Origin: Brienomyrus brachyistius
Lineage: Eukaryota; Chordata; Actinopteri; Osteoglossiformes; Mormyridae
Assembly: GCF_023856365.1 (NCBI RefSeq)
Contig: NW_026042399.1
Coordinates: forward strand, 124,001 to 188,000
Direction: 5' to 3'
Length of the DNA stretch: 64,000 bases
Part shown: piece by piece, positions 1-16,605 of the stretch
Layout: every line of letters begins with the position of its first letter
Position numbering within the stretch: the first letter of the stretch is position 1
Made by a program: the position numbers and the translations under genes
The notes under the pieces: generated by a model
Databases searched by the model: none
What the model was told of the DNA's origin: nothing
What the model saw: the letters and a program-made list of their open reading frames with translations, nothing else

Positions 1-1410
1 GGTGTCCCCAAGATCAGGGTGCAGTTTACTCTGCAACTCCAATGGAGGGGGACGGGGTTGTCCGTCAAGTTCACCGAACAGAGTTGCGTCCAGTACCACA
101 GGGGGTTGTTATGTCAGGGGAAGATGTTCTGGTAATGTCTCCTGAGTCTGGGTTGCCCACAGGGGCAACAGAAATGGAATCGGATGAGGACTCTGTGATT
201 TTACGGGGACAGGGCTGGTGGGAGGGGTCGCAATAGAGCATCCACAAGTAGGCCTCGTATAATGGAGGAGGTTATGTCCCCCCCGAGGTGTAGAGACCAG
301 TTAAACGTTCGGTGAGGTCCACCACTGGTCATCATACCAACCCTTATAAGTTACCACGGTCAGTGAATGATCGTTCGGTTGGGGAGGAAGACCAGTGGTT
401 TGGGGATAGAATTCTTAGCTGTGATCGTTGGGTCATCAATTTCATTTTGGGGGATGGATTGTAGCCAGGCAATTATAGGCAGGTATAGGAACTGCAGTTC
501 GGACTGGAGGCATAGCCGGGGCGAGATGGCTGTGCATGTTCCGATGGTAGGGCATATTGGCAAAGGAGCAGGCACGGGAAAGACAGGCAGGGTCCTGATA
601 GATTTGGTGGAGCATCGGCGGGCATATTGAATTTGCAGTGTAGCAGCCTTTCTGTTTGCTTGTTTCAGGGGTGAACAATCTTATCCGCAAAGGGCCGGTG
701 TGTATGCAGGTTTTCGCTGCAACTCCCTAATTAGATTTCTAATTAGAGGACTGATTAGCTGAAGAGTCCTCATACCTGGTTTTGAAGAGCTGACCTAAAG
801 GTTACCCCAAAAACCTGTTTTTTTTTTGTTTGAATGGGGCAGTGAGTCATGGGGTAAACTACTGTTCTTTAGGGGTTTTCAAGGTGGAATTACGGGTCGA
901 TAATTTTAAGGATCAGGTTGTAAACCTCCCTGGTGTTGCTTTAATATGTTTTATCTGAGGTTGTATCGTGTATTATCAAGCCAGCCGGCTTAGTGGCCTC
1001 GGGAGCGGGGTTTAGTGGGAGCAGCTGGCTAGTTTTATTTTCTTTTTTGTTTGTGTCTTTTTCTTTGTTGTATGTATATTTTGGGTTCATTATTAGGCAG
1101 GCTGGGCCTTTTGGCACCTGTAGTCTGGGTGCTGGATTGCCCATAGGGGTCTTTTTTATTGCTGTGATTTGCTGTGTCATTCACTAGTGTGATTTGTGCT
1201 GGATGTGTTTTTAAGGTTGTGCTGTGGCGTGTACCTGAGCAAACTTTGGGCAACCTGTTCTCTTGTTGGCTTTATTGACAAAGGGTGGATTAGTCTAATT
1301 ACGGCCTGCTACAAATAGCTGCATATAACGTATAAAAAAAATCACCTTATGGGTGCTCCGTAGGGTAGCAAGATCTTGAGTTTTTTTACAGTACTCGGGT
1401 ACGTTTTAAA
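1..1410. other. Non-coding stretch, no recognised feature
   Basis: I find no exon, RNA gene or recognisable transposon here. The short open frames are unlike any family I know and lack splice context. The missing upstream clcn7 exons, which should encode the stretch ending in the AFGAPVG-type loop, are not visible here, so this is either clcn7 intron or sequence placed inside it. Confidence 0.5.
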
Positions 1411-1418
1411 ATTTTCGA

Positions 1419-1518
1419 CCAATCAGCAAACATTATTCTGACAGCATAGCTGGGAAACCAATGAAAAGTGAGTGCAACGTTCTAGAACTTGACTTCGGGT
1501 TGACGCTCCCTATAAAAG
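1419..1518 (+). promoter_or_regulatory. Orphan heat-shock-type Pol II promoter
   Basis: Within 100 bp, in the order of vertebrate hsp70 promoters, are a CCAAT box (CCAATCAG, 1419-1426), a second CCAAT (1458-1462), a perfect 10-bp heat-shock palindrome GTTCTAGAAC (1479-1488) and a TATA box TATAAAAG (1511-1518). The heat-shock element is only one TTC/GAA pair; a third in-register pentamer is not seen. No recognisable hsp coding sequence follows. It could be a decayed hsp promoter, the promoter of a non-coding RNA, or part of an LTR. The motifs are seen directly; the function is inferred. Confidence 0.45.
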
Positions 1519-1540
1519 AGCTGGGTACTGCTTCAAGGCG

Positions 1541-1871
1541 TTCAGTTGGCGCTACCTCCTGATAGAGTAGCACTGTACGGCTCTTGTTCCGTAAAACAAC
1601 ATCAAAAGGATGAAAAAAAAAACAATTTTTAAAGAAGACGAAAAAAACATCGTCTAAAAAAATAAGCCAAAAAAATAATATCCGAAGAAGGAAAAACATG
1701 CAAAGTAAAAAAAACAAACAAAAATAAAAAACAATATCCAAAGAAGAAGGAAAAAAACATCCAAAGGGAGAAAACAAGAACTGAAGGGCAAACGAGGTAG
1801 GAGGAAATACAAATTTCGTTTCAGCACCGTTGGAGTGCCAAGCCGTGAAAAGCATTTGGCCAGAAGACAAG
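1541..1871 (+). other. Possible first exon downstream of the heat-shock-type promoter
   Basis: This begins about 30 nt after the TATA box and ends at a strong splice donor (G|gtaagt, intron from 1872). The first part is mixed sequence; from about 1610 it is extremely A-rich with scattered GAAGAAGG blocks that resemble purine splicing enhancers. An ATG near 1610 opens only a short lysine-rich frame, so a non-coding leader or untranslated first exon is more likely than a protein. No matching acceptor was identified. Confidence 0.25.
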
Positions 1872-2654
1872 GTAAGTGTTGTAGCTGTTATTTTAAAACA
1901 GCGCTTTTCAAAATGCTGCTTTATAATCGTTTGAGATCGTTAGCCAGTGTGACAGCTGAAGGCTTTTTGAGTTTACCAACATAAAGTTTTATTTCTGTAT
2001 TAGGACATTGTCAGGAACAATGATGTGTTCATCGCTATGATGTGGTCAAAAAGCGATGCATTGAATCTTAGAAACATTTGTGATTTTTCAAACAATGCTT
2101 TTCCTTTTATTTAATCAGTAAAATTTCCATCGGTTTTATATAGTGCCCCTTGAAATATGTCTTTAGCTCATTTTCCGGGCATTTTACTAGAATGCATCCT
2201 GAGAAATACACAAGCTCTGCTGCATTTCCGTGCCTCGATGTTTAGTGCCGAGTATAATTGTTGCAGTTGCCTTTTATATATTCCATGAGACCTGTTGGTA
2301 CCAAGAGAAGTGTGAGACTGTCAGGGTGAATTTATCATACAATCGCACGCATAAATACCTGAGGGTTGCCAGTCCTTTTGCGTTGTTACAGGAGGACTAG
2401 AGCTGACGAGTGTGTTTCTACACACTATCAAGGGCATTGTAGTACAGTTTTCTCAGGTGGGAGAATGCTGCCGATCTCCTATTTGACAATACAGCCCTTG
2501 ATATATTAGAATATTACAGAACTAGAAGCCTTTTGCAAGGAAGAATGTGAGAAAATCCCAAGTACAAGAACTGAAAGCCTTTCAGCTGGCTATAAGAAGC
2601 GCTTGTAAGCTGTGATATCTGGCAGAGGAGGTGTTACTAAGTACTGATTACGTA

Positions 2655-2870
2655 GGGTGCCCAAACTTTTGCAGAGTGCCATAATAATGTTTTTATTTTG
2701 TAATTTTGTTCAATTTATGGCATAAAAAGTAACTATTCATCAATGTTTGCTGAAAATATTGTGTATTTTCCCCCCAGTTCCTAAAGAGACTGTATTAACT
2801 GATATTGTTGCTTTTGTAATTGAAAAGATGTTATTTGTCAAGGGGTGCCAAACCTTTGCATAAGACTGTA
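2655..2870. repeat. Tc1/mariner-type terminal remnant
   Basis: Both ends carry the typical Tc1-type terminal phrases: GGGTGCCCAAACTTTTGCA at the left, and a related GGGTGCCAAACCTTTGCATA followed by a GACTGTA-type end at the right. The interior is AT-rich and has no transposase frame, so this is an internally deleted or decayed copy. Confidence 0.45.
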
Positions 2871-2875
2871 CACAG

Positions 2876-3500
2876 TGTGTGTATGTGTTTATGTGAGTGT
2901 GTGTCTGTGTGTGTCTTTATATATATATATGTGTGTGTGTGTGTGTATATATTTCTGTATATGCATGTGTATATATATATTTATATATAGTTCACACACA
3001 TTCAAACTTATTTGAATACACATTCAAAATAATTTTTATTATTATTATTTTCGTTTTTTTTTTTTTTTGTGTTTTAAAATGTTTTATTTTTGCAATGGAA
3101 ATAAAAATAAAGCAGTCCTCCGTAGAGGAGGGGTGGTGGAGGGAATATATATATATATATACATATATATAAAATAATTGTCACACAACCTGGGTGACAT
3201 GCCTTGCCTGCTCACCCAGTTTTAGTGCACCTTAGTTATTCATAATGACCATCTAGTCTCGATACACCCATGAATATATATGTATATATATATATATATA
3301 TATATAGTTTTTCTGTTTTTTTTTTGCAATAGACAATAAAAATAACGCAGTTCTCCGTAAAGGAGGGATGGTGGATGGAATATATATATACATATATATA
3401 TAAAATAATTGTCACACAACCTGGGTGACATGCCTTGCCTGCTCACCCAATTTTAGTGCACCTTAGTTATCCATACTGACCATCTAGTCTCGACACACCC

Positions 3501-3535
<35 letters not shown>

Positions 3536-3748
3536 GATATTTTTTCTTTTTCTTGTGTTTTTTTTTTCGCAATGGATATTAATAATAAAGCAGTCCTCCG
3601 TAAAGGAGGGGTGGTGGAGGGAATATATATATACATTTATATAAAATAATTGTCACACAACTGGGGTGACATGCCTTGCCTGCTCACCCAATTTTAGTGC
3701 ACCTTAGTTATCCATAATGACCATCTAGTCTCGATACACCCATAAATA

Positions 3749-3780
<32 letters not shown>

Positions 3781-3966
3781 GTTTTTTTTTTTTTTGCAAT
3801 AGACAATAAAAATAACGCAGTTCTCCATAAAAGAGGGATGGTGGATGGAATATATATATACATATATATAAAATAATTGTCACACAACCTGGGTGACATG
3901 CCTTGCCTGCTCACCCAATTTTAGTGCACCTTAGTTATCCATACTGACCATCTAGTCTCGACACAC

Positions 3967-4038
<72 letters not shown>

Positions 4039-4083
4039 GTATATATATATGTATATATATATGTATATATATATGTATATATG

Positions 4084-4117
<34 letters not shown>

Positions 4118-4757
4118 GATATTTTTTCTTTTTCTTGTGTTTTTTTTTCGCAATGGATATTAATAATAAAGCAGTCCTCCGTAAAGGAGGGGTGGTGGAG
4201 GGAATATATATATACATTTATATAAAATAATTGTCACACAACCTGGGTGACATGCCTTGCCTGCTCACCCAATTTTAGTGCAACTTAGTTATCCATAATG
4301 ACCAACTAGTCTCGATACACCCATAAATATATATGTGTGTATATATATATATAGTTTTTTTGTGTTATTTTTTTGCAATAGACAATAAAAATAACGCAGT
4401 TCTCCATAAAGGAGGGATGGTGGATGGAATATATATATACATATATATAAAATAATTAATGTCACACAACCTGGGTGACATGCCTTGCCTGCTCACCCAA
4501 TTTGAATGCACCTTAGTTATCCATAATGACCATCTAGTCTCGATACACCCATAAATATATATGTATATATATAGTTTTTTTTTTTCGCAATGGACAATAA
4601 AAATAACGCAGTTCTCCGTAAAGGAGGGATGGTGGATGGAATATATATATACATACATATAAAATAATTGTCACACAACCGGGGTGACATGCCTTGCCTG
4701 CTCACCCAATTTTAGTGCACCTTAGTTATCCATAATGACCATCTAGTCTCGATACAC

Positions 4758-4827
<70 letters not shown>

Positions 4828-5015
4828 TTTTTTTTCTTCGTAATGGACAATAAAAATAACGCAGTTCTCCGTAAAGGAGGGATGGTGGATGGAATATATA
4901 TATACATATATATAAAATAATTGTCACACAACCTGGGTGACATGCCTTGCCTGCTCACCCAATTTTAGTGCACCTTAGTTATCCATACTGACCATCTAGT
5001 CTCGACACACCCATA
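2876..5015. repeat. AT-rich array of eight diverged ~210-355 bp units with embedded (TA)n
   Basis: A core reading TGACATGCCTTGCCTGCTCA occurs eight times, near 3198, 3428, 3668, 3896, 4249, 4477, 4687 and 4939. Each unit also holds a segment ending in CTCGAYACACCCAT, a long (TA)n tract, a T-rich tract, and a GGAGGGRTGGTGGAGGGAAT segment. Units alternate between two subtypes (CAATGGATATTAATAAT versus CAATAGACAATAAAAATAA), suggesting a higher-order dimer. Length variation comes mainly from the (TA)n tract. A TG/TA microsatellite precedes the array (2876-2990). The core recurs once at 41,513-41,547. Short open frames inside are low-complexity and not genes. Confidence 0.85.
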
Positions 5016-5322
5016 TACACACCCGAAGCTCTGATCTCAGATCAGTTCCATGCCTCCAGAATCTAATGTTACCCTCAAGGAAGAAGGGAAGCTATGATGA
5101 GTAAAAAAAAGGTTATTAGAGTGTCCTGTCAGCGTTGGGCTTCTTCGGCCTCCGCCATTGATTTTTCGGTTTCAGGATGGAAAGTACAAGGTGGCTCTGT
5201 GTTGATGAATAATCCAGGAAAAAAATGCCACAAAGGCATGGAGTCACACCAGTGGAGTCTTATCCTTGCAATAAAGACCCCTGTATGACCTTTGCTGAAT
5301 ATTTCCAGTTTAGTGGAGCTGA

Positions 5323-11717
<6,395 letters not shown>

Positions 11718-11985
11718 TGCGTGGAAGGCGACTGCCGCGCTGCTCACCAGGCCAACCCCCCCTGCCCCCAGTCAGCCCCCGCCAGAACCCGCACCGGTCG
11801 TGCATTTCAGCAAAGTCCGGAACCCGGGATGCCAATGACTGACTTTCTGGTTTCGTTCACCGAGGGTTGGTTGTGATGGGGGAGGGGATCGATTCCATGT
11901 GTGTTTTGCGACTTTTTGTTGCCCCCTCCCAGTTTGCACATAAAATAATTTATCCGTTATGTTTTTAAAGCACTTCAGAGAGAGA

Positions 11986-12033
<48 letters not shown>

Positions 12034-12135
12034 TTCTACACACACTTGGGTGTCAGTCCCGCTCTGTGGTCATTTGCAAAGCTTTGGTAGCATTGTGATA
12101 TACATTAGTGTAAATGTGTAAAAAGCATTTCAAGC

Positions 12136-12179
<44 letters not shown>

Positions 12180-13530
12180 GCCAGGCCAATAACGTTCCTC
12201 TTTTACTCAGAGTTTTTTGAGTGTGGTCTATTGACAGAGGGTACCACAGTTTTCTTGTGACTTTAGTTTTACTTTAGGGGAAGTTAATTTTCCTCTCCCA
12301 GATAATTGTCTTGCACATTGTACCATTAACCAATGCCTCCCACCCCTCCCATGCCAGTGTAGGTAAGACCAACCCTGCCCCCCCCCCCCCCCCCCGGAAA
12401 AACCCTGACTCGCTTTGACCTTTTTCTCTCATGCTGGATGCTAGCGGTTTTTAACATACAGTGTTTTTTCTCGTGAATTCGCCCATTGGCTGACTGCCAC
12501 ACTGCCTGCGTCCTCCCCCACCCACGCCAGTACGTGACAGTATGTATCCCCCCCACCCCGGGTGATTCTCCAGGTCCTGTGTTTTTGATGGCGATTTGTC
12601 TCTTGTTGCGCCGTACAGCCTCTAGGTGGCAGAAACCCTGGTTTCTGATATATACCTGAATAAATTATGCAAATCGGGGTCAGGTTTACATGGGTCGGGT
12701 GCCAAACAATGCCAGTAGTGTGTGTGTGTGTGTGTGGGGGGGTGACTTCACAGGTGCTCTCCTGAAAATGTGTGTATATCATTGTTTTTAAATGGCACTT
12801 ACTGAAAGCAGAGTGGGGTTCAGGGCAGCTTAATGATTTGCAAGGTGACCATGGGTCGTGTTTGGCCAAGGGGGCGCTAGTGTGTTGAGGAAAGGAACTT
12901 ATTCTGGTCTTTGCAGGCTGTGCTAGAAACCCAAACCCACCCCCATGGCTGTATGTGGCTCCGCACTTTAAATGCTTCTTACCCCACCTCGTTTCCCATC
13001 TGCGCCCTACAACTTACAAATCCTTGCAATGTCACGTGCAAGGGGGCCCCCTACTGGCCAAGCAAGGCCCTACAGTCGCTGGTGCCCTTGGGGGTCCAGC
13101 CGTACAGTTTTTGCCAACAGCAGAGTTTACACTTTGACTAGTTATGTGCTGTTTAGTTATTTTGTTTTTAATTAAGGTGAACTTGCCTAAGTGACCCTGA
13201 TCAGTTAAATAGGGTTTTTACCCACCCAACAAGCCTATCGAAAATGGACATACCAGTTAAACGGTAAACGATGTGAATCCCTTATCAGATTTTGATTTTA
13301 TTCTGAATATTAAATGTCGTGTTTTAACTCAACCTTAAATAAATTAAAGTATCTCCATTTTAAAGAGCACTGTGACTGGATGAGAGAATTGTTTCGGCGT
13401 TGGCAAGTACCACCTTAGCGTACATTTATAGAAACGGCTGAAATATACTGGATAATTTTGCATAATTTTTATTTTGCCAAGCTTGATTTTCTTCTGTGAT
13501 TTCTGAAATCTAATAAAGGTTTTGATGCAT
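11718..13530 (+). other. clcn7: clcn7 3' untranslated region and downstream, with candidate poly(A) signals
   Basis: No coding sequence follows the clcn7 stop. AATAAA hexamers lie at 12,659-12,664, 13,338-13,343 and 13,512-13,517, and any could end the transcript. The region contains (GT)n at 11,990-12,032, (GA)n at 12,148-12,176 and a C-run at 12,379-12,395. The true 3' end cannot be chosen from sequence alone. Confidence 0.45.
12619..12632 (+). promoter_or_regulatory. CTCF-like motif
   Basis: CCTCTAGGTGGCAG differs at one position from the common vertebrate CTCF core CCACYAGGTGGCAG. A second, reverse-strand CTCF-like site lies nearby at about 13,049-13,066 (TGGCCAGTAGGGGGCCCC when read on the minus strand). 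Both sit between the convergent clcn7 and rgs11 genes, where an insulator would be plausible. This is a motif match by eye only. Confidence 0.3.
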
Positions 13531-16500
13531 ATGCCTATTTGTATTGCACGAGTCAGTCATGCTGTTTAATAAGAATCATTTGTATTTATACAAACAATGA
13601 TAAAAAAATTATTGTATTAAATGGCGTGTTTGATGATACTGCTGGTGACTCCGTGGCACTCTTTGAGCAACGTGTCCGTATCCTAATTTTCTACCTTCTG
13701 ACACACAAATTCTCAGACTAAATGAGATTACTGCAGTCCCGTTGCCGGGGTAATGCAATTGTTTAGGTGGATGTCGCTGAATGCATTTCAGTGGGAGGTC
13801 CAGAAAGCCTGGGACGCGATTTGACGGGGTAGAAATGAGATGAACGGTTCTGTTGTACCTTGCAGATTTGTACCTTGCAGATTTCCCTCGATTTGCTTAT
13901 TAGTTGCTGGAAATCAATATTTAAAAAAAAATGTGCGTTGAACATGCCTTTCCATCCCGATCCATGAACCCAGTTTTCCCAGATATCAGCAAAACAATGA
14001 GAAATTCTATATATAAAAAAAAAAAAATCAACATTTGATTAAGTTTTATTAATGCTTGCTTTCATGTTAAAAAATTTTGGTGCACAATTTAATTTTTTTT
14101 TTAACACACAACATTTGGTTGAAATTGTAACGTGGAACATCAAGTCTGGGGCGCAGTTAAGGGGGGGAGATTAGGACAGTAAAAAACTTGGAACATAACT
14201 GCATTGGTGTGGGTTTGTGGCCCAATATGATATGCATTCATGGGGCCCAAATTCTCTAGCAGAATCACAGCATAGATTTCTTTGTATATTTTTTAGGTTT
14301 AAAGGACTCCGGAGATTGAGATATTGTGTTTTTAAAGTTTCCTTGGACTCCCACAGTAAATTTTACAGAGCTGGGGTCTCCATAACTTTTGCTGTGCAAT
14401 AAATTTTGCTGACTGGGAAAGGGGGGGGGGGTTCCCCAAGATTTTTGCCGGCTCGCCTACCCATCGGCTCACCTTGAAAATGCCCAAAATGCCACCTGGC
14501 TGTTCAGCCCTGCTATAAAGTTGCAGAAAGACACGACGTTGTACTGTGACCTTACGATGTTACAGATCCGAGAAATAGCGTACTAAGCAGCACGTGTTTC
14601 CCTGCTGTGTTAAGGTGGGCCTTAGAAACCCATAACGCACTAATGCAGCTCTGGATGGCGGGCTATGCGTCAGTAATGCTGTCAGAGAAGATTCACTCAT
14701 TAGTCTGATGTGAACTTAATCAGATTATGGGTCCTTTTTAGTCGCAGAATACAACATAATCCATGGCAAATGGACATCGGTGCCGTCTTTATGATGTTAT
14801 GCTGACAGTGCCTTTAATCCCACCCCCCACCCCCCACCAATCCCTTTCCCAACTTCATGTTGTCTCTTAATCCTGTATGTTTCAGTAATATGAAGACGGA
14901 ATTTCAGTATTCTCTGTTGCGGTTGTTTTATTTTTATCTCGCGAGTTTCATGCATTTTTAAGAACCGCGCAGAACATCAGTTAACTCTGTGCTGCTGGAA
15001 TCCTGAGGATTGCCTTGATGGGTAGTGTAGGAGTTGAAGGATTTGCGTAGTCAGATTTAATTTTTTAAAAAGGAAATCTATTAAAAAGTAACATGCAAAG
15101 TAGTTTATTATTATTATTTTTTTTTTTTTTTACATAAGAATTTCAAGAGAAACTGAGAGCCTCGTTTTAATGGGCTTGTCTGGTAAAGTTAGTTTGACAC
15201 TTGTACTGCATGTATTATTAAACATTTATCTATCCATCCATCCATCCATCCCGGCTCCGTCAACATGCAAACTTCAGTAATTCAAAACACTTAGTATTGA
15301 GCTTCCATTGTGAGCCTTAGCAGCCAATAAACAAACCGCCAATAATGAATATCACAGGCTTTGGTGATGGACACAGACTTCCAGACACGCCCCATATTCC
15401 TGACGCATTCCTCACCATGACCCTGTCTACTTCACATTCGCAGCCCAATATTTCATTCAAACTGGAGTTCGAAAGCTTGTTGGAGCCGAATGGACAATTT
15501 TAAAGACCAACATGGCAGAAAATTCAGTTCTGAAAGAAAGGAAGTTTCGATTTTTAATGAACTTATGAGATGCAGCAGAGATTCATCTTACCCTCAGTAA
15601 TCTTTAGTTATAGCTTTCAGGGACTGGGATATAGATAATTTAGAAATGTGCTGCTTTTTAAAACACTAAGTAGGATTCCAATACTTTTCCAAGACACGGT
15701 ATAATAGTATAATGTATTGTTGGTGCGCTGTGGGAGGGAGGTGCTGTCCTGGCAGGGGAGACAGGTGACTGAAACCTTTTGTAGCGATTTGTTCCGCCTG
15801 TCTGTTGGGCAGAATTTAGTTTGCTCTCTTTGTGCTTCCAGTAAATCTAGGTCCCGTTCCCATCATACCAGCAAGTCCGTGCAGGGTGGATCTCTGGCTA
15901 ATCTCTTTTGTTGTTTGATTCCCTCCACGGAGGAAAAAAAAAAGAACTCGAGGTCACCTGCGGTTCCGAACCACATCTCCAGCAGGTCAGTGATCTCAGA
16001 GTAGCACATGCCGTTTATAAGCCAAAAGAAAAATGGTTGAAAAGTACGACACCTGTGTTATTCTATTTTGGTATTTAAGTGACAGAATTCCACTAAAGGT
16101 GAATTAAAAACTTGCTTAATTTATTGAGAAATGCTGAAGAAGTAAATGAACAAAGGATGAGAGAAGCTGCTGGAATCTGAAGCAGACATGATGCAGGTTC
16201 GAAACTGCACAGTTTTGATCTGGAATATGGGACACAATCCACATTATAAGCACTGAGCTAAATGCCAAGTTTTAAATGGCTATTTATCTATTACAACCAT
16301 TGTTTCAGTGAAAGTTGTATGCAGATGTTTATTACTTAGTAATAAGGCAATATTTGGCTCAACTATGGTTTGTCTGTTACTAATGAAATAAACTTTTCCT
16401 ATATATAGAGACACAGGACTTTTCTCACTTCTGATCTAAACCATAATTTAGTCTGTTCTTATTTAACATGACACTATAATAAAAATACATCCGAAGTTAA

Positions 16501-16605
16501 AAATCCTGGAAGACTGCGTCAAATAGAGCAGCAGAGCACCGCCCCCAAACAGCCTCTGTGGGGCAGCAGTGAGCTCAGAGTGCATCCCCCCCCCAGGAGG
16601 CAGTG
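13531..16605. other. Intergenic region between convergent clcn7 and rgs11
   Basis: No exon or RNA gene was found. It is AT-rich with homopolymer tracts (poly-A near 14,019, poly-T near 15,118) and a short (ATCC)n tract at 15,230-15,251. The distal part (16,120-16,605, read on the minus strand) should contain the rgs11 3' untranslated region. Minus-strand AATAAA hexamers lie at 16,328-16,333 and 16,120-16,125. Confidence 0.5.

Noticed and set aside
1433..1870. 145-codon Phe-rich minus-strand frame
   Set aside because: It is the complement of an A-rich tract and runs antisense to the heat-shock-type promoter; low complexity.
3900..4960. Tyr/Ile-rich open frames on both strands
   Set aside because: They are translations of (TA)n tracts and the surrounding array units; there is no protein signal.
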